From Hominicoprocola sp037419475 (lineage in GTDB: Bacteria > Bacillota > Clostridia > Oscillospirales > Oscillospiraceae), in the NCBI GenBank assembly GCA_037419475.1, contig JAXYYF010000053.1, forward strand, positions 1 through 13,896: a stretch of DNA of 13,896 nt, read 5' to 3'. The notes beneath the pieces were generated by a model, which had not been told where the DNA came from, ran no database searches, and saw nothing but the letters and a program-made list of their open reading frames with translations. Of the stretch, positions 1 to 6,093 are shown one piece after another. The position numbers and the translations under genes were made by a program. How positions within the stretch are numbered: the first letter of the stretch is position 1; each line of letters begins with the position of its first letter.

Positions 1-1
1 T

Positions 2-385
2 CTGCTCTCCAACCCCGACACCATGGCGCAGGTCATGCAGATGGCGCAGAATCTGTCGCTTTCCGGCACGGAAAACGGCAGGAATACGCAGGCGCCTCCT
101 CCCCCGCCGCCGGGCGGCGGAGCGGCGGCGAACAGCGCGCCGAGTCTCGACAATCTCAACGCTATGCTCTCACAGCTCACCGGTGGTCTGGACCCCGAGC
201 TTCTCACGCGGCTGCTGCCGGTCGTGAGCCAGATGAACCGTCCCGAGAGCAGCGAGACGTCCGCGCTGCTCTATGCGCTCCAGCCCTTTCTGCGCGAAAA
301 GCGGCGCGACAAGGTCGCGCGGGCGGCACAGCTTGCCAAGCTCATCCATCTGGCCAAGATATTTCTGACAACGCGGGAGGGATAG
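2..385 (+). CDS. Hypothetical protein with polyproline linker, 5' end cut off by window edge
   Basis: Function not recognised. The frame is open from base 2, giving about 127 visible residues. An ATG lies at 23, but the codons before it (LLSNPDT) read smoothly into the same helical pattern and no ribosome site precedes it, so the gene probably begins outside the window. The visible protein has a Met/Gln-rich helical start, a run of six prolines followed by a Gly/Ala-rich linker, and a C-terminal half predicted to be helical: two leucine-rich segments, then a very basic stretch (REKRRDKVARAAQLAKLIHLAK). No signal peptide or membrane segment is visible. The next gene starts 2 bases after the TAG stop, so the two are certainly co-transcribed. 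The shared polyproline character suggests they act together, but that is inference. Small proline-rich pairs like this occur in Clostridia as uncharacterised proteins, from general recollection only. Confidence 0.7.
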   Translation: MLSNPDTMAQVMQMAQNLSLSGTENGRNTQAPPPPPPGGGAAANSAPSLDNLNAMLSQLTGGLDPELLTRLLPVVSQMNRPESSETSALLYALQPFLREKRRDKVARAAQLAKLIHLAKIFLTTREG

Positions 386-387
386 GC

Positions 388-747
388 GTGTACAATCGTT
401 ATCTGCGCAACGACCAGGGCGTGTACACCTGCATCCCGCAGGAGGAAAAAAGCCGTCCCACACCGCCACCGCCGCCAAGGGCGAACGAGCCGCCGCGCGG
501 CGGGACACCTCCGCCGCCGGAACGGAATAAAACGCCGCACGATGATCCTCCCCCGCCGTCCGGCAATGAGGCGCGGAGCGGCGCATTTGAAGAGGGCTTC
601 CGTTTTCTCAACGGAATATTGGAAAAGCTCCACCTTCAGGATCTCGATGGCGCGGATCTGATGCTCCTTCTGCTGCTCTTCTTTCTCTTTGAGGAAAAAG
701 CGGATGACGAACTGCTCATCGCACTCGGACTGCTGCTCATTCTGTAA
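388..747 (+). CDS. Small proline-rich hypothetical protein with leucine-rich C-terminus (119 aa)
   Basis: Function not recognised. The start is GTG at 388, 7 bases after a GGGAGG ribosome site (375-380) that overlaps the end of the previous gene. Residues 1-20 contain a YNRYLRND/YTCIPQEE opening. Residues 24-57 are a proline-rich, charged linker with three separate proline blocks (PPPPP at 26-30, PPPP at 41-44 and 54-57). Residues 68-84 look amphipathic. Residues 90-119 are strongly hydrophobic: a Leu/Phe block (about 91-101), a short acidic break (EEKADDE) and a second Leu-rich block ending at the last residue. The tail could be a membrane hairpin or a hydrophobic interaction surface. Three proline runs in one short protein imply dependence on elongation factor P. 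It is the last gene of its operon and a terminator follows within 6 bases. Confidence 0.75.
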   Translation: MYNRYLRNDQGVYTCIPQEEKSRPTPPPPPRANEPPRGGTPPPPERNKTPHDDPPPPSGNEARSGAFEEGFRFLNGILEKLHLQDLDGADLMLLLLLFFLFEEKADDELLIALGLLLIL

Positions 748-752
748 TGAAA

Positions 753-785
753 AAAACGGCCGGCGGAGCCTCCGTCAGCCGTTTT
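753..785. terminator. Bidirectional rho-independent terminator between convergent operons
   Basis: The arms AAAACGGC (753-760) and GCCGTTTT (778-785) pair perfectly and enclose a smaller inner hairpin (CGGA/TCCG). A-tracts on one side and T-tracts on the other let it work in both directions: for the proline-rich pair on the plus strand and for the trpS-tagO operon on the minus strand. The stop codon of the minus-strand gene (775-777) lies inside the structure. Confidence 0.8.
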
Positions 786-1557
786 CATTTTCTTCCGTTT
801 CCTTTGCCGCCGCTGTGGCCGGCTCATAGAGCACCGTGCCGTCCGGAAGCGTAAACGCCTCCGCATCTACGCCGCCCAACTCGACATTCAGCGCAGCCAT
901 GCGGTAGACGACCGTCTCATCCTGTGCCCGTTCCGCAGCGGCCAGCAAGCCTGTATCGACATCGACCCAGTAGCGGTCCACATAGCCGCTCTCATCCGGT
1001 GTAGTCTCAACATAAACGCAGTTGACATCCTCCAGACCGCGGTAATCCGCCGCCGCTATCCGCTCCGTGGGAAGAGCCAGAATGTCCTCATAAGTCAGTA
1101 TGCCCTGTTCTGCATCCTGTGAAAGGGCGGACGCGGATCTGACATAGTGCCAGCTGCTTCCATACCAGACATAGGTCGTCCCGCCGCCTGTGATCGTATG
1201 CTGCGTCTGGCCGCCGGCGGCGTAGGAAACATCCAGCCGCATCCAGCCGTCCGCCGCGCGGGAGATAACCGTGCTCACGCCGCTGCCGCCGCTCCAGTAC
1301 CGCTCGATCGTGATGGTGCGGCTGTAGACCGCGGGGCGTGCAAGCGCCTTGATCACGCTCTGCACCGTGTCCGGACGGACCTCCACACGGCGGACCGTTT
1401 CTTCCCTTGCCGGACTCGTGTTATCACTCTCCGACGGCTCGGCCGGCAGAACGATCTTCTCCGGCTGGCGCAGGCTGCTGTGCACCATAAAGGCAACGAC
1501 CAACAGGATCAGGACGCCGAATGCAACGCCAAGCGGCGTCATCTTCTGTTTTCCCAT
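775..1557 (-). CDS. Membrane-anchored LolA/RseB-fold-like protein (260 aa)
   Basis: I chose ATG at 1557, preceded by GAGGAGGG 9 bases upstream. The open frame continues to 1698, but that part is Arg-rich overlap with the upstream gene and is not credible protein. Residues 9-26 form one hydrophobic segment after a short basic N-terminus; there is no Cys, so it is a signal anchor rather than a lipoprotein. Residues 30-65 are an acidic, Ser/Pro-rich linker. From about 66 the protein is beta-rich. Its end, YWVDVDTGLLAAAE followed by a valine-rich strand and AFTLPDGTV, resembles the antiparallel strands of LolA/RseB-fold proteins, which bind lipid-like or hydrophobic ligands outside the membrane. 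That assignment rests on pattern, not on a profile match. It is third in the operon, 25 bases after the tagO-like gene, which suggests an envelope role. Alternative: an unrelated beta-rich extracellular protein. Confidence 0.7.
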   Translation of the reverse strand: MGKQKMTPLGVAFGVLILLVVAFMVHSSLRQPEKIVLPAEPSESDNTSPAREETVRRVEVRPDTVQSVIKALARPAVYSRTITIERYWSGGSGVSTVISRAADGWMRLDVSYAAGGQTQHTITGGGTTYVWYGSSWHYVRSASALSQDAEQGILTYEDILALPTERIAAADYRGLEDVNCVYVETTPDESGYVDRYWVDVDTGLLAAAERAQDETVVYRMAALNVELGGVDAEAFTLPDGTVLYEPATAAAKETEENENG

Positions 1558-1582
1558 GTGCCGCCGCCCTCCTCTCGTGCCC

Positions 1583-2731
1583 TCAGTCCGGCGTATTGCC
1601 GTCTGGATTCTCTGAATCCTCCGACTTAGACGGAAACGGTTTCTCTGTCTCCGTCTGCGCCTCTTCCTGCTTCTCACGAGCTGTCTCCGCGATCTCACGC
1701 GGGAAAATCACGCGCGAGGCCACATAGGCCACCGCTGCCAGCGCAATGAGCAGCGTCATCGCCTTGAGCTCGCCGCTCGTCGTGAGCACGACGGCGGAAA
1801 GCCCGAGCAGACTGCTCACCACATACAGCGCCGCGACGGTCTGCTTCTGGTTAAGCCCCATATCCATCATCCGGTGATGGATATGTCCGCGGTCAGGCGT
1901 CATGGGACTCTGTCCGTGTGCCACGCGGCGCACGATAGCGAAGGCCGTGTCAAAAATGGGCAGACCCAGCACCAGAAACGGCACCGCAAAGGACACGATG
2001 GCGTAATACTTGAACAGTCCCTGAATGGAATAGGTCGCCAGAATATAGCCCAAAAAGGTCGAGCCGGTGTCTCCCATAAACATCTTCGCCGGATTCTTAT
2101 TATACGGCATGAAGCCGAGGCATGCTCCGGCCAGTGCCGCCATAACAACGGCGACCTGCTGCTCCGAGACGAGGATGGCGATGACCAGCATTGTCAGCGC
2201 GCTGATGGTGGACACGCCGCTCGCCAGTCCGTCAAGACCGTCGATGAGGTTCACGGCATTTGTCACGCCGACGATCCAGATCAGCGTGACCGGCACGCTC
2301 AGCCAGCCGAGCGACCAGTAGGCCTCATCCGAAAAGACGTTCGGATTTGACAGCAGCCGAACCACCACGCCATGGTGCACCGCGACCAGCGCCGCGAGGA
2401 TCTGCACGAGGAATTTGAACTTCGCACGCAACGGCGTCATATCGTCCACCACGCCGAGCACCACAATGATGACCGCACCGAGCAGGATTCCTTTCATTTG
2501 GTGGTCGATGTGCGCAAAGAGCAGGATACTGACCATAAAGCCGAGGAAAATCGCAAGGCCTCCGAGCCGTGGCACCGGCTTTTTATGCATCCGCCGGCTG
2601 TCCTTCGGCACATCGATTGCGCCGATCTTATAGGCGAAGGACTTGACGAGCGGGCACATGATAAAGCTCACCACCATCGCGCATACGAGCGCGGCGCCCA
2701 CCCACAGCAGCAATTCTTTCTGAATGTCCAT
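1583..2731 (-). CDS. tagO: Undecaprenyl-phosphate sugar-1-phosphate transferase, TagO/WecA-like
   Basis: A polytopic membrane enzyme (382 aa) of the MraY/WecA/TagO family. It transfers a sugar-1-phosphate, usually GlcNAc-1-P, from its UDP donor to undecaprenyl phosphate, the first membrane step of teichoic-acid or other wall-polymer synthesis. The family motifs are in order: R(R)MHKKPVPRLGG at 46-58, the VVDDM acidic pair at about 94-98, NAVNLIDGLDGLASG at 158-172, MFMGDTGSTFLG at 217-228 and HIHHRMMDMG at 283-292. The HIHH motif separates TagO/WecA from MraY. About ten hydrophobic segments are spread along the chain. The C-terminal 30 residues are a charged, Glu/Lys-rich cytoplasmic tail. 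ATG 2731 follows an AGAGGAAAG site; trpS ends 8 bases upstream, so the two are co-transcribed. The exact sugar cannot be told from sequence, and no other polymer-synthesis genes are in view. Confidence 0.9.
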   Translation of the reverse strand: MDIQKELLLWVGAALVCAMVVSFIMCPLVKSFAYKIGAIDVPKDSRRMHKKPVPRLGGLAIFLGFMVSILLFAHIDHQMKGILLGAVIIVVLGVVDDMTPLRAKFKFLVQILAALVAVHHGVVVRLLSNPNVFSDEAYWSLGWLSVPVTLIWIVGVTNAVNLIDGLDGLASGVSTISALTMLVIAILVSEQQVAVVMAALAGACLGFMPYNKNPAKMFMGDTGSTFLGYILATYSIQGLFKYYAIVSFAVPFLVLGLPIFDTAFAIVRRVAHGQSPMTPDRGHIHHRMMDMGLNQKQTVAALYVVSSLLGLSAVVLTTSGELKAMTLLIALAAVAYVASRVIFPREIAETAREKQEEAQTETEKPFPSKSEDSENPDGNTPD

Positions 2732-2739
2732 CTTTCCTC

Positions 2740-3744
2740 TTATCTGGCCACAAAGCCAACCTTTTTGTAGACCTTGCGCAGCGTCTTTTCCGCAAGATAG
2801 GCCGCCTTCTGCGCGCCCTCCTTGTAGACACTTTCGAGATATGCCTTGTCCGCCATAAGACGCTCGGCCTCCTCGCGCATGGGGCGCATCTGCTCGATCA
2901 CGGCCTCCGCCACCGCAGGCTTAAAGACGCCGTAGCCCTGACCGGCAAACTCCGTCTCTGCATCTTCCACCGTTTTGCCGGTCGCGGCGCAGTAGATGGT
3001 CAGAAGGTTGGAGATGCCCGGCTTATTCTCCTTATCGAACTTCACGGCGGCGTCGCAGTCAGTCACCGCACGCTTGAACTTGTGCATGATATCTTCGGGC
3101 TTGTCCATCATATAGACGCAGCCGTCGGGATCGGACTTGGACATCTTGCTCGTCGGGTCGCCGAGGCTCATCACGCGCGCGCCCATCTTGGGAATAAAGG
3201 GCTCAGGCAGCGTGAAGGTGTCGCCGTACACGCCGTTGAAGCGCTGGGCGATATCGCGGCAGAGCTCGACATGCTGCTTCTGATCCTGTCCGACCGGCAC
3301 AAGGTCGGCCTGATAGACCAGAATATCCGCCGCCATGAGCACCGGATAGGTGAAAAGGCCCGCGGTGATGTTGTCCGCGTGCTTGGCCGCCTTATCCTTG
3401 AACTGCGTCATGCGCGAGAGCTCACCGAACTGTGTGTAGCAGCCGAGCACCCAGGAAAGCTCCGCATGCTGAGGCACATGGCTCTGGATGAACATGATGC
3501 TCTTATTGGGATCAAGGCCGCAGGCGATATACTGCGCCAGCTGGTTGACCGAGCGGCGGCGCAGATCAGCCGGTGTCTGGCGCACAGTAATCGCGTGCAT
3601 GTCGACGATGCAGTAAAGGCAGTCATATTCGTCCTGAAGCCCCACCCAGTTTTTGATCGCCCCCATGTAGGAGCCGAGCGTCAGCTCGCCGCTGGGCTGG
3701 ATGCCGCTGAAAATTCTCTTTTTCGCTGGAGTATTGGTTTCCAT
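2740..3744 (-). CDS. trpS: Tryptophan--tRNA ligase
   Basis: Class I aminoacyl-tRNA synthetase (334 aa, the usual bacterial length) that charges tRNA-Trp in the cytoplasm. The N-terminal FSGIQPSGELTLGSYMGAI (12-30) contains the QPSG motif and the TrpRS version of the HIGH signature (TLGSY). ELSRMTQFKDKA (108-119) and AADILVYQADLVPVGQDQKQHVE (from 138) are typical of the catalytic core, and KMSKS is at 200-204. The C-terminal anticodon-binding helices end in LRKVYKKVGF. The start is ATG 3744 with a GAGGA site 8 bases upstream. It is the first gene of an operon with the tagO-like gene and the LolA-like gene. The 5' leader predicted from the promoter is only about 60 bases, so there is no room for the tryptophan T-box that controls trpS in some Firmicutes. 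Confidence 0.97.
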   Translation of the reverse strand: METNTPAKKRIFSGIQPSGELTLGSYMGAIKNWVGLQDEYDCLYCIVDMHAITVRQTPADLRRRSVNQLAQYIACGLDPNKSIMFIQSHVPQHAELSWVLGCYTQFGELSRMTQFKDKAAKHADNITAGLFTYPVLMAADILVYQADLVPVGQDQKQHVELCRDIAQRFNGVYGDTFTLPEPFIPKMGARVMSLGDPTSKMSKSDPDGCVYMMDKPEDIMHKFKRAVTDCDAAVKFDKENKPGISNLLTIYCAATGKTVEDAETEFAGQGYGVFKPAVAEAVIEQMRPMREEAERLMADKAYLESVYKEGAQKAAYLAEKTLRKVYKKVGFVAR

Positions 3745-3813
3745 TGTGGTATTCCTCGTTTCTATCCTGATTTGCGCGCGGAGCGCAGAAAATCTCTACC
3801 TTTTCAAGTTACT

Positions 3814-3842
3814 ATCATATCACACCCAATTGAAAAAGACAA
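3814..3842 (-). promoter_or_regulatory. Sigma-A-type promoter for trpS-tagO operon
   Basis: Read on the minus strand: -35 TTGTCT (3842-3837), a 17-base spacer, and -10 TATGAT (3819-3814) preceded by TGA, giving an extended -10. It predicts a start near 3807 and a leader of about 60 bases before the trpS ATG. Its -35 lies 7 bases from the -35 of the opposing gltX promoter. Confidence 0.75.
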
Positions 3843-3849
3843 GAAAACA

Positions 3850-3878
3850 TTGACAAGCGCGGGCGCAAAATGTAAACT
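3850..3878 (+). promoter_or_regulatory. Sigma-A-type promoter for gltX-spoIIM-like operon
   Basis: A consensus -35 TTGACA (3850-3855), a 17-base spacer, and -10 TAAACT (3873-3878, four of six consensus bases). The predicted start is near 3885, giving a leader of about 32 bases that ends in a full-strength ribosome site at 3904-3910. Confidence 0.75.
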
Positions 3879-3902
3879 GAAGAACACTGAAATTTTTAAC
3901 TT

Positions 3903-3917
3903 TAGGAGGTCATCCTA
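3903..3917 (+). promoter_or_regulatory. gltX ribosome binding site within a small inverted repeat
   Basis: AGGAGGT (3904-3910) sits 6 bases before ATG 3917 and decides this start over the internal ATG 10 codons later. The five bases TAGGA (3903-3907) are exactly complementary to TCCTA (3913-3917), with a five-base loop. A tiny hairpin could therefore cover part of the Shine-Dalgarno and the A of the start codon. It is short and may be chance. Confidence 0.6.
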
Positions 3918-5404
3918 TGTCTCTGGATATGACATATTTCAGCGATATGGAGGCAAAGATCCCACACGGCAAGGTGCGCACGCGCTTCGCCCCCTCCCCC
4001 ACCGGCTATATGCATGTCGGCAATCTGCGCACCGCGCTCTACACATGGCTGATCGCGCGCAACGCGGGCGGCACGTTCATCCTCCGCATCGAGGACACCG
4101 ATCAGGGTCGTCTCATTGAGGGCGCGACCGACGTCATTTACCGCACGATGGCCGAGTGCGGGCTCGACCATGACGAAGGCCCCGACATCGGCGGCCCCGT
4201 CGCCCCCTACATTCAGTCTGAGCGCCGCGACACCTACGGCAGGTATGCCGAGCTGCTCGTCGAGCGCGGCGGCGCATACTACTGCTTCTGCGAAAAGACC
4301 GAGAGCGCCGAGGATTCCGGCGACTTCGACCGTGCGGATGATCCGTGCCGCGATCTGCCGCTCGAGGAGGCCAAGGCCCGCGTGGCTGCCGGCGAGCCCT
4401 ATGTCATTCGTCAGCGCATCCCGAAGGAAGGCACGACCACGTTCCACGATGCCATTTTCGGCGATATCACGGTGGAAAACAAAACGCTTGACGATCAGGT
4501 GCTCTTAAAGCGCGACGGTCTGCCGACCTACAACTTTGCCAACGTCATTGACGACCACCTTATGGGCATCACCCATGTCGTCCGCGGCAGCGAGTACCTC
4601 TCTTCCGCCCCGAAATACAACCTCCTCTACGAGGCGTTCGGCTGGGAGATCCCAACCTACGTTCACTGCTCCCCTGTCATGCGCGACGCGCAGCACAAAA
4701 TGTCCAAGCGTCACGGTGACCCGAGCTATGAAGACCTCAAGGCACAGGGCTTCCTGACCCCCGCCATCCTCAACTATGTGGCTCTCCTCGGCTGGTCGCC
4801 GCGCGGCGAAAGGGCCGAACAGGAGTTCTTCTCGCTCTCCGAGCTGGCCGAGGCATTCGACATCGCCGGCATCTCCAAGTCACCCGCCATTTTCGACATT
4901 GAAAAGCTGACGTATTTCAACGCCAACTATATCCGCAATATGGCGCCCGAGGACTTTGCCAAAGCCGCCGAGCCGTTCATCCGTCAGGCGGTGAAGAACG
5001 AGGCTTATTCCGCTTCTGAGATTGCCGCGCTCCTTCAGGCCCGCTGCGAAAAGCTTACGGACATTCCCGAAAAGGTAGACTTCTTCGACGCGCTCCCCGA
5101 CTATGACCTTGCCTTCTACACGAACAAGAAGTCCAAAACCGACGCTGCGGTATCGCTCGACATGCTGCAAAAGGTGCTGCCGAAGCTCGAAGCGCTGACC
5201 GACTGGTCGACCGACGGCATCCACGATATGCTCATTGCATTCGCTGGGGAGCTTGGCGTGAAGAACGCCACGCTCATGTGGCCGCTGCGCATCGCCTGCG
5301 CCGGCAAGCTCGTCACGCCCGGCGGCGCGGTCGAGATCTGCAAGATCCTCGGCAGGGATGAGACGATCCGCCGCGTGAAGCTCGGCATCGAAAAGCTCTC
5401 CTGA
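3917..5404 (+). CDS. gltX: Glutamate--tRNA ligase
   Basis: Class I glutamyl-tRNA synthetase (495 aa, full length, so not the short tRNA-Asp-modifying GluQ paralogue). It charges tRNA-Glu. In Clostridia that lack GlnRS it often also mischarges tRNA-Gln for correction by GatCAB, which cannot be judged from this window. RTRFAPSPTGYMHVGNLRTA (21-40) carries the HIGH-type signature (HVGN) and RIEDTDQGR the family motif. A CFC pair at 123-125 with C144 may be a partial zinc knuckle. HKMSKRHGDPSYEDL (260-274) carries the KMSKS-type loop. The C-terminal 170 residues are the helical anticodon-binding domain. The N-terminus has about 16 extra residues before the conserved core, and the strong ribosome site at 3904-3910 supports them. 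The stop overlaps the start of the next gene (TGATG). Confidence 0.97.
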   Translation: MSLDMTYFSDMEAKIPHGKVRTRFAPSPTGYMHVGNLRTALYTWLIARNAGGTFILRIEDTDQGRLIEGATDVIYRTMAECGLDHDEGPDIGGPVAPYIQSERRDTYGRYAELLVERGGAYYCFCEKTESAEDSGDFDRADDPCRDLPLEEAKARVAAGEPYVIRQRIPKEGTTTFHDAIFGDITVENKTLDDQVLLKRDGLPTYNFANVIDDHLMGITHVVRGSEYLSSAPKYNLLYEAFGWEIPTYVHCSPVMRDAQHKMSKRHGDPSYEDLKAQGFLTPAILNYVALLGWSPRGERAEQEFFSLSELAEAFDIAGISKSPAIFDIEKLTYFNANYIRNMAPEDFAKAAEPFIRQAVKNEAYSASEIAALLQARCEKLTDIPEKVDFFDALPDYDLAFYTNKKSKTDAAVSLDMLQKVLPKLEALTDWSTDGIHDMLIAFAGELGVKNATLMWPLRIACAGKLVTPGGAVEICKILGRDETIRRVKLGIEKLS

Positions 5405-6027
5405 TGAACAGTCTGAACGCTTCCCTGCGCCGCACGCTCGTCGAGCTATGGCGCGGCGGCTACGGCGAGGAGGTGCGGCGCGCCGCCATCATTGCCCCCG
5501 TTCTGCTGCTGGCCGGAGCTGTCTCGGCGTGGTTTTTCCCGCAGGTAGCAGAAAACATTCTCCGCTTTTTCACGCAGGCGGTCGATCTTGACGCGCTGAC
5601 CTCGGCCGACGCAAAAAATGTCGCTACCGCGCTGTTCCTTAACAATGTGACGGCAGCCTTCTCCGCAATCCTCTGGGGACTTATCCCCTTTGCCTACCTT
5701 TCCGTTTTCTCGCTTGGCTTCAACTTTTTTGTTGTCGGCGCGGTGGGTGCCTATTACGTCCACGGCGGAACCAGCCTCGCCGCTTATCTTGCCGGCATCC
5801 TGCCGCACGGTGTGGTCGAGCTGCCGACGCTTGTGCTCTTCTGCGCTGCCGGACTCTACCTCTGCACCTGCACGACCGCGCGCGTGCGCGGCAATAAAGA
5901 TATTCGTCTCATTCCTGTGCTCGCACAGATCTCCACGCTGTTTCTCTGGGTGATCCTGCCGCTGCTGGCTGTCGCCGCGCTCATCGAAACGTATGTCACG
6001 CCGCAGCTTCTTTCTCTGGTCGCCTGA
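5404..6027 (+). CDS. SpoIIM/DUF95-family integral membrane protein (207 aa)
   Basis: Multi-pass membrane protein resembling stage II sporulation protein M. The family pattern is visible: an N-terminal amphipathic start with a first membrane segment at about 26-45, FLNNVTAAFSAILWG (78-92) followed by a long hydrophobic region, LPHGVVELPTLVL at 133-145, and a last segment (about 174-193) leading into IETYVTPQ. In Bacillus, SpoIIM belongs to the DMP complex that remodels peptidoglycan during engulfment; many Firmicutes also carry SpoIIM-like proteins outside sporulation operons. Here there is no spoIID or spoIIP nearby, so an engulfment role is not shown. The ATG shares its A with the TGA stop of gltX, and no separate ribosome site is obvious, so translation is probably coupled to gltX. 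A strong terminator follows 13 bases after the stop. Confidence 0.82.
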   Translation: MNSLNASLRRTLVELWRGGYGEEVRRAAIIAPVLLLAGAVSAWFFPQVAENILRFFTQAVDLDALTSADAKNVATALFLNNVTAAFSAILWGLIPFAYLSVFSLGFNFFVVGAVGAYYVHGGTSLAAYLAGILPHGVVELPTLVLFCAAGLYLCTCTTARVRGNKDIRLIPVLAQISTLFLWVILPLLAVAALIETYVTPQLLSLVA

Positions 6028-6040
6028 GCAATCTTGATAT

Positions 6041-6075
6041 AAAAAGTCCCGCTGCATTTCGCAGCGGGACTTTTT
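6041..6075. terminator. Strong bidirectional rho-independent terminator
   Basis: A perfect 15-base inverted repeat: AAAAAGTCCCGCTGC (6041-6055) and GCAGCGGGACTTTTT (6061-6075), with a five-base loop ATTTC. The GC-rich stem flanked by A5 and T5 works in both directions, ending the gltX-spoIIM-like operon on the plus strand and the MacAB-SLH operon on the minus strand. Confidence 0.93.
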
Positions 6076-6093
6076 CATTTGTTGATTTTCGTT

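Noticed and set aside
1558..1698. N-terminal extension of the LolA-like protein
   Set aside because: The added 47 residues are nearly all Arg-rich overlap with the tagO-like gene; ATG 1557 has a good ribosome site.
1583..2731. MraY (peptidoglycan translocase) assignment for the transferase
   Set aside because: The HIHH motif near the C-terminal third and absence of mur neighbours favour TagO/WecA.
3745..3916. T-box riboswitch upstream of trpS or gltX
   Set aside because: The leaders predicted from the promoters are about 60 and 32 bases; no specifier loop, T-box sequence or antiterminator fits.
3082..4119. A 345-codon plus-strand open frame across trpS and into gltX
   Set aside because: It runs antisense to trpS, crosses both promoters and enters gltX in another frame; both real genes are unmistakable.
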